Below are positions 19,728 to 31,530 of a stretch of DNA of 64,000 bases, piece by piece; position 1 is the stretch's first letter, and every line of letters begins with the position of its first letter. A program made the translations under genes and the position numbers. The stretch lies in NCBI GenBank assembly GCA_009760885.1, contig CM019696.1:46089358-46153357 (forward strand), read 5' to 3'. Source of the DNA: Achatina immaculata (taxonomy: Eukaryota; Mollusca; Gastropoda; Stylommatophora; Achatinidae). The notes under the pieces are model-generated. The model was not told the DNA's origin. It did not search any database and saw only the letters and a program-made list of their open reading frames with translations.

Positions 19728-20815
19728 TTAAGAAGGCATTTGATAGCTTACACAGAGATTCATTATGGAGAATTTTATGTCTATATGGAATACCATCTAA
19801 AATTGTCAACATCATTAAGGACTTATACAATGGATATGGTTGTGCAGTCAAGACAGAAGAAGGGATGAGTGAATGGTTCCAGATTGAAACAGGCGTGAAA
19901 CAAGGATGTATACTGTCTCCTTTACTTTTTGGGATTACAATAGACTTCATAATGACAAAATGCTGCACAGGTAACACAGGTATTGACTGGGTACATGGGA
20001 CCCAACTAGAAGATCTTGATTTTGCTGATGACATAACTCTTATCAGTAATAATGTGAATTCCATGCAAGAAAAACAGATAGCCTATCTTCACTGGCTAGC
20101 AAAATAGGACTTGAATTTAACAAGGACAAAACAAAAATAATGAAAATTCCCATCAATCAAAATGGAAAAATACACATAGAAGGGACAGATATTGAAGAAG
20201 TCAATCAATTTGCATACCTTGGCAGCTACATAGACCAGGATGGTGACACTAGAAAGGAAGTTAGGATCAGAATTGCAAAAGCAGCATCAATCTTCAAGAA
20301 TCTTGAGAACATATGGACTTCAAAAGTTATAAGCACAAAAACCAAGTTAAGACTATTCAATTCAAATGTAATATCCACCCTCATTTATGCATGCGAAAGC
20401 TGGAAAACAACTAAAGAAATAGAAAAGAAATTAGACTCTTTTGAAAACAAATGCCTAAGGAAAATACTTGGCATCAAGTGGAATGAATTCAAGAACAATG
20501 CAGAGATAAGACAGATGACTGAACAACAACCAGTCTCATAAGTGATCAGGAAAAGGAGATGGACATATGTTGGTCACTTGATGAGAAGAAATGATCAGAG
20601 AATCCCAAAACAAGCTATCAAGTGGAACACAACAGGACGAAGAAAAAGGGGCAGACCACGTGAAACTCTAAAGAGGACATTATTAAGAGAGGCCAAGTTA
20701 ACAGGCATAAAATCCTTTGATGAGGTTGAAAGACTCGCCAAAGACAGGAAAAATTGGCGAACTACTTTGCGAGCCCTATGTGACGTCTAACGGCACGGGA
20801 AGGATATAAGATATA
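19728..20815 (+). mobile_element. LINE family A, 5'-truncated copy
   Basis: The copy starts at KKAFDSLHRDSLW in the RT and continues through VKQGCILSPLLF and FADDITLIS (19865-20107). A single-base deletion near 20072 shifts the frame. It resumes at 20140-20541 with YLGSYIDQDGDTRKEVRIRI and a YACESWKT block. A TAA at 20539 replaces the TGG of the family, and 20542-20790 carries RRWTYVGHLMRRN and LRALCDV. The 3' end is GGCACGGGAAGGATATAAGA with TATAAGA-type repeats. Confidence 0.88.
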
Positions 20816-20867
20816 AGATAAGAAGATTATAAAGAGTGCAGTATCACGCTGCCGAAGTATTTTAAAC

Positions 20868-20955
20868 TAACTCATCTGTTTTAGGACTGAGCTGCTAATT
20901 TGAATATTTAACAAGACTTGCTCCATATCGGACAAGGGTCAGCCAATTTCTCATC
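20868..20955. repeat. Repeat H, first part, copy 1
   Basis: CTCATCTGTTTTAGGACTGAGCTGC and the following bases match 33945-34040 and 62925-63010. The other copies continue into a GA microsatellite; here an AGAT array with LINE J occupies that place, and H resumes at about 24795. Confidence 0.7.
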
Positions 20956-21257
<302 letters not shown>

Positions 21258-22714
21258 TATTGATTGATTGATTGATTGATTGATCTTTATTTCAAAAGGG
21301 TTAAGAATTGGGCACGCAGGCCCGTCTGACATTCTGCCCTTTATCATACATCTTTCACTCTATTCCAGACATTCTACAAATATGCTGTTCATATAACAAA
21401 CATAACAACATTGAATCTGAGAGACATAAAAAAATATATAACATTTACGTTTCGCTCTTACACATTCACTCAGTACAGAAGTAACTACATACATATATAA
21501 ATGAATATCTACTAAACAAAATTTTCGGGACTATTCAGAAAACAATTAATTGTATTCGGTGTCTGTAAGAGCAGCTTAAGATAACTTTTAAGTTTTATAA
21601 TTCATGGAGGCATGTAGTCGACATCAAATAGATATTGGGAAAGCTTGTAGTTGTAGGAAGGAGTATAATTTATATTTTTTATATAGGATGGGAGGGTATT
21701 CCAAAGATGAGCAGCAGAATAACTAAAGCTTTTCTTGTAAAGATCAAGTCTAGGTTTTGGAAGACATATTGTTCAAGCGTTGGCTGCACTTTGGGTTAAA
21801 TTTAAACAGGTTCCATAGATAAGGCGGGGCATGCCGTGAAAGAATTTGATGTACTAACTTGGCCTTGTTGAAGAGGAACCTGTTCTTAAGAGGTAGTATT
21901 TTGATACGTTTGTGATGATTAGTTGATTGTGCTTGATCTTTGTCACTAATAAGCTTTACTGCTCGCTTTTGAAGAGAGCAAAGCCTTTTTGTATTTGACA
22001 CTGAGCAACCATCCCAAACTGTTGAGCAGTAGTCTAAATGTGTTTGTATATGAGCTATGTAGTATGTCTTCCTAGTGTCTTGATCTATGAAGTGCTTAAT
22101 TTTAGCTAATTGGTATACTTTTTGTGCGATGAGTTTTGTTAGACATTGCACATGAGAGTTCCAGGTCAGATGTTGGTCAATAATAAGACCTAGTGTTTTA
22201 TGCTCGCTAACGTTTTCTATCTGTGATGTTTCTGTACAGAGCCGAAGTGTTGTTTTTGTTGCGTTTTGTAGTTTCTGTCTTGTTGTTATGAGCATTGATT
22301 TTGTTTATCGGTGTTTATAATCATGCCATTATTTTTGCTCCATCCAATTAATTGTATAACTCGACCTGAAGAGTTGATTCTAGATTAACACAATCGTAGT
22401 CACTGGTGTAGATTGTGCAATCATCGGCAAAAAGGTCACAAGAAGAGTGTTTAAGATGAAGTGGAAGATCATTGATATAGATAGCAAAGAGCAACGGACC
22501 TAGAATAGAACCTTGCGGAACACCAGTGTCAACTTTAGCAGAATTTGATAGAGAATTGTTGAAGAATACTACCTGTTGTCTGTCTGACAGAAACGATGCA
22601 ATTAATTTTATTAGGTCAGGGTGCAGTCTATAAGTCTTTATTTTTCTTACAAGAATATCGTGGTCAATCATATCAAATGCCTTTTTAAAGTCGACAAAAA
22701 TGGCACCACATAAT
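21258..22714 (-). mobile_element. LINE family J (CR1/Jockey-like), copy 1
   Basis: On the minus strand the copy begins in the RT at [14 protein letters not shown] and runs through LIASFLSDRQQVVFF, VPQGSILGPLLFAIYINDLP and FADDCTIYTSD (22671-22348). After small frameshifts it continues at 22295-21750 with SMLITTRQKLQN, LGLIIDQHLTWNSHV, an HLDYCSTVWDGCS block and LQKRAVKLI. The 3' end has AATAAAGATC followed by AATC repeats, a common CR1/Jockey-like tail. There is no endonuclease; the copy is 5'-truncated. Confidence 0.9.
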
Positions 22715-22743
22715 CAGATAGATAGATAGATAGATAGATAGAT

Positions 22744-22804
<61 letters not shown>

Positions 22805-23020
22805 CAGGCAGACAGACAGATAGATGGAAAGATAGACAGACAGACAGACAGACGGACGGACGGACTGACAGACAGACAGACAGATAGACAGATAGATAGA
22901 TAGGTAGATAGATATATAGATAGATAGATAGAGAGATAGATAGATAGATAGATAGATAGATAAGCCGACAGATAGATAGATAAGCCGACAGACAGATAGA
23001 CAGACAGACAGACAGACAGA
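22715..23020. repeat. AGAT/CAGA microsatellite, array 2
   Basis: Separates the two identical LINE J fragments. Its left part matches array 3 and its right part matches array 1. Confidence 0.95.
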
Positions 23021-24479
23021 CATATTGATTGATTGATTGATTGATTGATCTTTATTTCAAAAGGGTTAAGAATTGGGCACGCAGGCCCGTCTGACATTCT
23101 GCCCTTTATCATACATCTTTCACTCTATTCCAGACATTCTACAAATATGCTGTTCATATAACAAACATAACAACATTGAATCTGAGAGACATAAAAAAAT
23201 ATATAACATTTACGTTTCGCTCTTACACATTCACTCAGTACAGAAGTAACTACATACATATATAAATGAATATCTACTAAACAAAATTTTCGGGACTATT
23301 CAGAAAACAATTAATTGTATTCGGTGTCTGTAAGAGCAGCTTAAGATAACTTTTAAGTTTTATAATTCATGGAGGCATGTAGTCGACATCAAATAGATAT
23401 TGGGAAAGCTTGTAGTTGTAGGAAGGAGTATAATTTATATTTTTTATATAGGATGGGAGGGTATTCCAAAGATGAGCAGCAGAATAACTAAAGCTTTTCT
23501 TGTAAAGATCAAGTCTAGGTTTTGGAAGACATATTGTTCAAGCGTTGGCTGCACTTTGGGTTAAATTTAAACAGGTTCCATAGATAAGGCGGGGCATGCC
23601 GTGAAAGAATTTGATGTACTAACTTGGCCTTGTTGAAGAGGAACCTGTTCTTAAGAGGTAGTATTTTGATACGTTTGTGATGATTAGTTGATTGTGCTTG
23701 ATCTTTGTCACTAATAAGCTTTACTGCTCGCTTTTGAAGAGAGCAAAGCCTTTTTGTATTTGACACTGAGCAACCATCCCAAACTGTTGAGCAGTAGTCT
23801 AAATGTGTTTGTATATGAGCTATGTAGTATGTCTTCCTAGTGTCTTGATCTATGAAGTGCTTAATTTTAGCTAATTGGTATACTTTTTGTGCGATGAGTT
23901 TTGTTAGACATTGCACATGAGAGTTCCAGGTCAGATGTTGGTCAATAATAAGACCTAGTGTTTTATGCTCGCTAACGTTTTCTATCTGTGATGTTTCTGT
24001 ACAGAGCCGAAGTGTTGTTTTTGTTGCGTTTTGTAGTTTCTGTCTTGTTGTTATGAGCATTGATTTTGTTTATCGGTGTTTATAATCATGCCATTATTTT
24101 TGCTCCATCCAATTAATTGTATAACTCGACCTGAAGAGTTGATTCTAGATTAACACAATCGTAGTCACTGGTGTAGATTGTGCAATCATCGGCAAAAAGG
24201 TCACAAGAAGAGTGTTTAAGATGAAGTGGAAGATCATTGATATAGATAGCAAAGAGCAACGGACCTAGAATAGAACCTTGCGGAACACCAGTGTCAACTT
24301 TAGCAGAATTTGATAGAGAATTGTTGAAGAATACTACCTGTTGTCTGTCTGACAGAAACGATGCAATTAATTTTATTAGGTCAGGGTGCAGTCTATAAGT
24401 CTTTATTTTTCTTACAAGAATATCGTGGTCAATCATATCAAATGCCTTTTTAAAGTCGACAAAAATGGCACCACATAAT
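23021..24479 (-). mobile_element. LINE family J, copy 2 (identical to copy 1)
   Basis: Every translated block is identical to copy 1, including both frameshifts, at a constant offset of 1765 bp. This is a tandem duplication of LINE plus array and not an independent insertion. Confidence 0.92.
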
Positions 24480-24985
<506 letters not shown>

Positions 24986-25361
24986 AATAAATTTTTTTTA
25001 AAAATAAAATGCAGTGTCTTTGTAAATAAAGTGTATTTACAGTTGCTAATAAAAGTGATATGTCAGCAGAAATGTGGGATGCAAGGCTGAATTGTTTAAA
25101 TTTTCCAAGAAGGTTAAAACCGCCGAGCAAATCACAAACAAACAAAAAAAAACATTTATTTATCAATAAGTTCAGAAAAGATTAAGCCAGTTCTCTGGGA
25201 GCTGATAGAAGATAATGATTAGAGAATTTCAGAGGCTTACATTCCTTTCACATCTAAGAACACTTCAGTAGAATACAATCGGGAGTATAATTCAAACAAG
25301 AGGGTCAGAACTGATGTGACAATGCGGGCAGCAATATTAAGATCTACTATCACCGGACATG
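24986..25361 (+). promoter_or_regulatory. 5' flank of the orphan SULT-type promoter
   Basis: The same conserved blocks as 1766-2117 and 36500-36861, in the same order, including TTCAGAGGCTTACATTCC near 25228. Confidence 0.5.
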
Positions 25362-25449
25362 TATATAAACTGATTGGTTTTCACTTCATGGGGAACAGAC
25401 TGAAAGAATCCAGTTTCTCCCTCAAGTGGCTCTGAAATCTTTGAAGTAG
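25362..25449 (+). promoter_or_regulatory. Orphan SULT-type TATA box and exon 1
   Basis: TATATAAA at 25362-25369 and an exon 1-like segment ending TGAAGTAG|GTAAGAAAC (donor GT at 25450). The short ATG frame at 25388 is intact (15 codons). No sulfotransferase exon follows before the next promoter at 28021-28172, so this is either a relic or a distal alternative promoter for gene 2. Confidence 0.55.
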
Positions 25450-25514
25450 GTAAGAAACATATGATTTGTGCGTGCATTTATGTTAGAAATATGTTAAGTT
25501 TTAACCTTATACTG

Positions 25515-26350
25515 TAGATGGATCATCATCACTGCATCCAAGACACATCCATGGTTGCTTCCACCTTCTCCTCAGTATATTCCTCAGCTTAAGGCGACTA
25601 AGTGTGGCACTTGGGTGATGAGTGACGACTCCTCTTAAGCGCCGGGATTAACTCTCAGTCCTTGCCTTGCCATTCTTAACTTCCAACTCCCACATTCGAT
25701 AAATTGATGTCAATTTATCGCTCTCAAAGTCCTCCTTCCTTCCAAGTACTCTGACCAATGTCAGCTAGATCCATTTGTTGACCATCATCTATAGTGACCA
25801 AACACTCCATCAGTTCTTTCATTCCACTCGATACCAGAGTAATCTGGTACTAAATGAAGGTGACGCTGTGAATCTTTGACTTCTGAAAAGTCTTCAGCCA
25901 CTGCCTGACATTGGTCCCATTTGAACCTCTCGGATCACGTTCACTGAGTCGCTCAGTACACAGACACGGGTGTAATCCTGTGATTCCAGCCAGATAAATG
26001 TCTTCGTTAATACCATGACCTACCTATTCATGCTGCTGGTCGTCATTTAAAAGGCACTACTGGCTTCCTGGGCTATTCTGCCACCAGAGCGTGCTATCAA
26101 TGCCAGGTCGCTCCTCTGATGGTGCCAAGCGGACCCATCTGTGTAAATCACAGAATTCGTGTCTTTGTAGATTTGTGTTATGAAAGCGATGACCTCCACG
26201 TCGACGACAAATGGTTCTGCTCTCTGGAGCTTCTGTCGAGTGTGACGATGACAGAAAATATGTATCTTAAACTTGGAGGTGCTAGTGTCCATTCCGCACC
26301 AAGATTGCTGCTACTCAGTCCACAGACATGTTGGACGAAGCCTTCTGTCT
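25515..26350 (-). mobile_element. Intronic LINE RNase H segment, orphan copy
   Basis: Same fragment as 2286-3075. The minus strand shows HTRQKLQRAEPFVVDVEVIA, VIYTDGS and a decayed GNEK region. The inverted RT partner is absent here; a 43-bp minisatellite and endonuclease sequence follow instead. Confidence 0.65.
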
Positions 26351-26485
26351 GATCCAACTAAAATTTGCATGTCTTCAATAATGAGATGGGTGAAGGGGGT
26401 ACTAGACAAGCGTGGGAGAAAGTCAGAGATTTGGCAGATTTCAATCTCTTCAAGCTCTTCAAGAGCTTTAAGGCTGAGGTAGATG

Positions 26486-26803
26486 AGAGACTGATGTGCT
26501 TCAGATCTTGTGAGACCTGGCTAAGATGGGAGACTGATGTGCTTCAGATCTTGTGAGACCTGGCTAAGATGGGAGACTGATGTGCTTCAGATCGAGTGAG
26601 ACCTGGCTAAGATGGGAGACTGATGTGCTTCAGATCTTGTGAGACCTGGCTAAGATGGGAGACTGATGTGCTTCAGATCGCGTGAGACCTGGCTAAGATG
26701 GGAGACTGATGTGCTTCAGATCGCGTGAGACCTGGCTAAGATGAGAGACTGATGTGCTTCAGATTGAGTGAGACCTGGCTAAGATGGGAGACTGATGTAG
26801 TCC
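26486..26803. repeat. 43-bp minisatellite, about 7 copies
   Basis: The unit contains GAGACTGATGTGCTTCAGAT then GTGAGACCTGGCTAAGATGG. The same array type, with about 6 copies, occurs at 46095-46350 in the gene 4 intron; single decayed units are near 29215. Confidence 0.92.
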
Positions 26804-26804
26804 A

Positions 26805-27400
26805 TCCATTCCTTTGTATTTTCTTTACGGTAACCATGTCTTTAGCTGTTGTTACTAAGATATCTCTGGCCTACGTAGCCAATTCATCTGATGTCATCTC
26901 CTCCTGTACAGCCATCAGGATTTCGAAACGTTTCTTCACTTCTATACCGTATTGTTCTGATATTTTTGTAAGATCAAAACGAAGTGGTCTTGATCCCTTA
27001 GCTGTCTTTTTTTATCTTTATCTTCATGTCTGCTATTAATAACTCATGGTCCGTATCACAATCAGCACCTGGTAAAGTTTTTGATTCTTGGTTTTCCCAT
27101 CAGGTGATGTCCATGTGTAAAGTCTTCTTATATGTTGTTTAAAAAGTGTGTTAGCAATCAGTAGCCAATTTTCCAAGCAAAACGCCATTAGATTGTCACC
27201 TGCCTCATTTCTATGTCCTGTATTAAATTTCCCCAAACATATTCTTCGTCGTCTGCTCTGTTTGTACCAATCTTTGCATTTTAGTCTTTTAGTCCCGGCA
27301 CCAAAATTAGAAATTTGGCAGTGACAAATTGTAGAAATTGTTGTTTTACCGTCAGTAAACTTCACCGATAATTGACTTCACTACATCAGGAAAATAGAAG
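26805..27400 (-). mobile_element. LINE endonuclease region with the empty LINE D site
   Basis: Minus strand 27365-27036 encodes an APE endonuclease segment: GKFNTGHRNEAGDNLMAFCLEN, then IANTLFKQHIRRLYTWTSPDGKTKN. Downstream (27030-26805) is a linker with KKRFEILMAVQEE-type sequence. Position 27207-27216 (ATTTCTATGT) is where LINE D is inserted in the copies at 38267 and 43422; here it is uninterrupted. Confidence 0.65.
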
Positions 27401-27860
27401 ACAAGCCGATTTAGTTTTGTAGTTCCAGTTTAACACAAGAAACAAACGTTTTTTTTTTTTTATTTTTCCTTTTTTAATGCCTGGCAACATCTTACTTGAC
27501 AACCGAAATTCTCTTACGAAGCACACAAAACAACGAAGTGCACGTCATACGAAAAGTTGTTCGCGAATTCAGACACAAAATACAATGACATCATTATAAT
27601 CCGGACAGAGGAAAAAAAAATATCAACAATCGCTTCGTGTCCCGTACATCTAAAAGGCATCCAAATACAGGACACATAAAAATGAAAAATAATTATGAAT
27701 GCTGGTTAGACTGTATTTGGTTAATTACCAAGATTATGTTACAAACCACATTAATACACTTCTAAACAGTGAAGAGATCAGATTGTCTCAAGCCGGGCCT
27801 TACCCAAGCCCGCAGAAAACTTCACACAAGTGCAATAATACGTGCTTAAGATAGTGATGA
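27401..27860. other. Conserved spacer upstream of the gene 2 promoter
   Basis: Non-coding, matching 39063-39560 and 44221-44720. It contains a 17-bp unit (CGAAGCACACAAAACAA) present once here, twice at about 39195 and three times at about 44348. Confidence 0.6.
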
Positions 27861-28020
27861 GAGACTTTTAGCGGCTTACTTCCCTTTTATATGTGAGAAC
27901 AATTAAGTAGAATAAAATATCGAGTATAATTCAATCAACTGACATCTGTACTCAGACAAGATGTGACATTGCCAGCAGCTATAAATATATATACAAATTA
28001 GTATTATGGCAGGAAATGGA

Positions 28021-28252
28021 TATAAACTGGTTGGCTTAAGCATAGTCCTTCACTTCCTGGGTGAGTTCATTCAACAGGGAGTATAATTCAAACAACTGAC
28101 AGGAGGGTCAGAACAGATGTGACAATGCGGGCAGCAACATTAAGATCTACTATCACAGGACATGTATATAAACTGGCTGGTTTTCACTTCATGGGGAACA
28201 GCCTGAAAGAATCCAGTTTCTCCCTCAAGTGGCTCTGAAATCTTTGAAGTAG
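28021..28252 (+). promoter_or_regulatory. SULT gene 2 promoter region with two TATA boxes, and exon 1
   Basis: A first TATAAA at 28021-28026 lies in a copy like that of gene 4, but its exon 1 breaks off after CTTCACTTCCTGGG. A second promoter copy, like the orphan one, starts at about 28077 with TATATAAA at 28165-28172 and a full exon 1 ending TGAAGTAG|GTAAGAAAC (exon end 28252). The composite looks like the product of recombination between two promoter types. The short ATG frame is at 28191. Confidence 0.6.
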
Positions 28253-28309
28253 GTAAGAAACATACGATTTGTGCGTGCATTTATGTTAGAAATATGGTAA
28301 ATGTTATAC

Positions 28310-29130
28310 TGTAGATGGATCATCATCACTGCATCCAAGACACATTCATGGGTGCGTCCACCTTCTCCTCAGTATATTCCTTAGCTTACGGCTACTAAGT
28401 GTGGCATTTGGGTGATGAGTGACTATTCCTCTCAAGCGCAGGGATGAACTCTCAGTCCTTGCCTTGCCATTCTTAATTCCCAACTCGCACATCCGACACA
28501 GTGATGTCAAGTTGTCACTCTCAAAATCCTCCAATCTTCCAGGCACTCTGACAAATGTCAGCACAATCTATTTGTTGACCATCATCTAGAGTGACCAAAC
28601 ACAATCCATCCGGTCTCTCTTTGCCCCGAATACCAGCCTCATCTGATACTAAACGAAGGTGACGCTGTGAATCTTTGACTTCTGCAATGACTCCAGCACT
28701 GCCTGCTCACGAGCCCATTTGAACCTCTCGGATCATGTTTACTGAGTCGCTCAGTACACAGACACGGATGTGATCCTGTGATTCTTGGCAGATAAATGTC
28801 TTCGTTAATACCATGACCTACATATTCATGCTGCTGCTCGTCATTGTAAAGGCACTGCTGGCTTCCTGGGATATTCTGCCAACAAAGCGTGCTATCTGAT
28901 GGTGCCAAGCAGACCCATCTGTGTAAATCACGGAATTCGTGTCTTTGTAGTTTTCTGTTATGAAAGCGATGACCTCCACGTCGACGACAAATGGTTCTGC
29001 TCTCTGGAGCTTCTGTCGAGCGCGACGATAACAGAAAAGATGTGTCTGAAACCTACAGGCGCTAGTATCCAATGCACACGAAGATTGCTGATAATCAGTC
29101 CGCAGATATTTTGGACGAAATGTTCAGTCT
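28310..29130 (-). mobile_element. Intronic LINE RNase H segment, gene 2
   Basis: Minus strand shows VIYTDGS, a GHGINEDIYLPRITG stretch and a decayed C-terminal part ending SLCRMCELGIKNGKAR. Same insertion as in gene 1. Confidence 0.68.
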
Positions 29131-29329
29131 GATCCATCAAGATTTGCCTCTCTTCAGGAATGAATAGGTTTATGGGGGGATTCTAGACAAGCGTGGGAGA
29201 AATTCAGACCTGGCTATTATGAGAGATTGATGTGCTTCAGATCGTGTGAGACCTGACTATGACTGCCATGTGAGGAGAATTCTTCAAAGACTGTGCTCTG
29301 AAAATTAATTTGTTACGTTTTGGGGTCTT

Positions 29330-29990
29330 CATCAGACTATGAAAGGTACTGCACGACGTAGAACTATTCCTGATTTTCAGGTTACAGACCAGATATGGCT
29401 GAAATCTGACGACAACAAAGGGAAGTCCCTCATCGCACATTACAAACAGCAAACTGATCAGAAAGACGAGGCTACAAGGCTGATGATAAGAACAATAATC
29501 TCAGAGTTGTATGAATACGTCGTACTTGATAATGAACACTACATCACAACAGAAACCAATAGTACAACACTTAAGAGATTTCACAACACCGCCCCAGGTC
29601 ATGATGGCATACAGTACCAGGATATCGTATGACGAGATGAAGGACCTAGCAAATGAGTTAGCACAAAAATCCAGGGTGATCAGATCAGAGATGAATATCT
29701 ACACAGTTATCTTCTGCCGCTGTCACGGCCAGTCACGTTATAAACCACTACCTGTAAGCTTCTTGAAGGAAAGGAATGGATATTGTCAGTCGCTAATGAC
29801 ATTCTCTTGTTGTGCCAGAGAAGAAAAACAAAAACAAGATCAATTATTCTATGGAAAGCGAATTTGATCGCATCAATTCCTGGTGTAATGTTTCGGATTG
29901 TAGTCAGCCAAAGAAAATTAATGAGTGACTAGTGTTTGCCTATTCGACAGGCCGCATTGTGAAACGTCAAGTCATTACAGGTCTAGAATT
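29330..29990 (+). mobile_element. Intronic LINE RT segment (inverted partner), gene 2
   Basis: 29339-29632 is an open frame with TIPDFQVTDQIWLKSDDNKG, TIISELYEYVVLDN and NTAPGHDGIQYQDIV, the pre-RT motif preserved here. DEMKDLANELAQ follows in another frame. The downstream part is shorter than in genes 1 and 4. Confidence 0.65.
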
Positions 29991-29999
29991 TTTCTATGA

Positions 30000-30538
30000 A
30001 GCACTTTGGCTCTTCTTAAGATGTATATACGAGATAAACTTTAGTTTTGCTTTTCCTGTCTGAAAATGAATTCAAACGACATTTTAAAAACAGCTAAATA
30101 CTTGGTTTTCTTTTTCTTCTTTTTGCAGTTCTGTCTTTTTAATGTTATTTTCACACTTATTATTTTTCTCAAGTTACTTCTCCCCGAGTCTGTGGCTTCA
30201 ATTCATCTTTTATTGTGACAGTTTAATAATCATCAACATTCATATTTCTATTGTACACTCCTGTATCTAGAAACAAATAATTAACACACAGATTAGAAGA
30301 CGACTCAAGACACGTTAGTCAGTCTGAACGGCATATCAGTCTCTTAAATGCTTGAAAATATTAATAAGTTTGGATATATTTATAAATAATTTAGTCCGCC
30401 GGAACAGTATAACAACATTTTCATTTAAATTTCAATAGCATTTATTACGATCACTATGAAAGCTCGTATAACTGAAATATAACATTATCTAAATACTGAA
30501 TAATAACACCAACTGCGTCAGTTTCTTACTTTCATCAG
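30000..30538 (+). other. 3' end of the SULT gene 2 intron
   Basis: Conserved non-coding sequence ending in the acceptor TTTCATCAG (AG at 30537-30538), which gives exon 2 from 30539. The empty target site for LINE F (ATTTTTCTATGA, 29988-29999) lies just upstream. Confidence 0.65.
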
Positions 30539-30580
30539 GTACAGTAAAAGGGTAGATTACCAGAAAGGACTATAGACAGC

Positions 30581-31456
30581 ATGAGTAACACAATCCAGAA
30601 CAAGAACGCCGCTGTCTACTTTACCTATTCTAGATCCTTCGATGACCCCAGACATCTGGAACTTATACGACAAGTACAGATACAGGATGATGATGTTTTA
30701 ATTGTTGGCTTTCCAAGAACAGGTAACCATTGGGCCTTTGAGCTTCTGCATATGATCATAAATCAAACTACAATGTTTACTCCTCAATATTTTTGCAACG
30801 CAATCATTTGTGCACTGGGAGATGATATACATGAAATTCTTGACAAGATGACATCTCCTAGAATCCTGTGTCTTCACAATCAGATTAACCGCATCCCTTC
30901 ACAAGCGGTAAGCAAGAGAATTAAAATTGTGTATTTGCTAAGAAATCCAAAAGATATCTTCGTTTCTCTGTACAGGCTTCAGTCTGAACTTCTTCAAAGT
31001 CCTTTACATTTCGATGGAACATGGTATGAATTCTTGCAGCTACAGATGTCTGGGGTTTCATTCTGTGGTTCATGGTTTGATCATGTCCTGGCCACAGACA
31101 CATTCATCAAAGAATACCCCGATTGTCCTGTCTACATTCATGTTCACGAGGAAATGAAGAAAGATCCTGTGGGAAAGATCAAGGAACTCTGCTCCTTTCT
31201 AGAAAAACCAGAATCTCAGGCAGAGGAGATTGCTAAGGTAGTAGAATTCAACAACATGAAAACTAGCCTCATTAAAGAGGGGAAACTGAAAACTGTTGAG
31301 AGATTTGTTGAAAAAGCTGACATTTTCTTCAAAGCTGGTGCCATTGGTGACTGGAAGAAACATTTTACTGTAGAACAAAATGAGACACTCAATCGCATTT
31401 TTGCAGAGAAAATGGCCGGATCAAGAATTGCAGGAATAATTCAAAAGTACCTGTAA
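30581..31456 (+). CDS. Cytosolic sulfotransferase, SULT-like (array gene 2)
   Basis: An intact 291-residue single-exon CDS, gap-free against gene 1. The phosphosulfate loop is FPRTGNHW (44-51), where Thr replaces the usual Ser. The probable catalytic His is H99 in LHNQ. RNPKDIFVSLYRL (121-133) is the 3'-phosphate motif. GSWFDHV is at 163-169. FKAGAIGDWKKHFT (250-263) and K259...TV...E268 complete the fold signature. Differences from gene 1 cluster at residues 136-162, a stretch that in characterised family members lies near the acceptor pocket, so the substrate may differ. The gene has its own promoter, exon 1, donor and acceptor, and a 3'UTR carrying LINE C. A soluble cytosolic enzyme is expected. 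Confidence 0.95.
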   Translation: MSNTIQNKNAAVYFTYSRSFDDPRHLELIRQVQIQDDDVLIVGFPRTGNHWAFELLHMIINQTTMFTPQYFCNAIICALGDDIHEILDKMTSPRILCLHNQINRIPSQAVSKRIKIVYLLRNPKDIFVSLYRLQSELLQSPLHFDGTWYEFLQLQMSGVSFCGSWFDHVLATDTFIKEYPDCPVYIHVHEEMKKDPVGKIKELCSFLEKPESQAEEIAKVVEFNNMKTSLIKEGKLKTVERFVEKADIFFKAGAIGDWKKHFTVEQNETLNRIFAEKMAGSRIAGIIQKYL

Positions 31457-31494
31457 TCAAACTGTAATATTTTGCACGCAATAATAGATGTTAT

Positions 31495-31500
<6 letters not shown>

Positions 31501-31529
<29 letters not shown>

Positions 31530-31530
31530 C
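31501..31530. repeat. AAT microsatellite, LINE C tail
   Basis: About ten AAT units between the gene 2 3'UTR and the LINE C 3' end. Shorter versions occur at 41421-41441 and 49171-49189. Confidence 0.85.
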
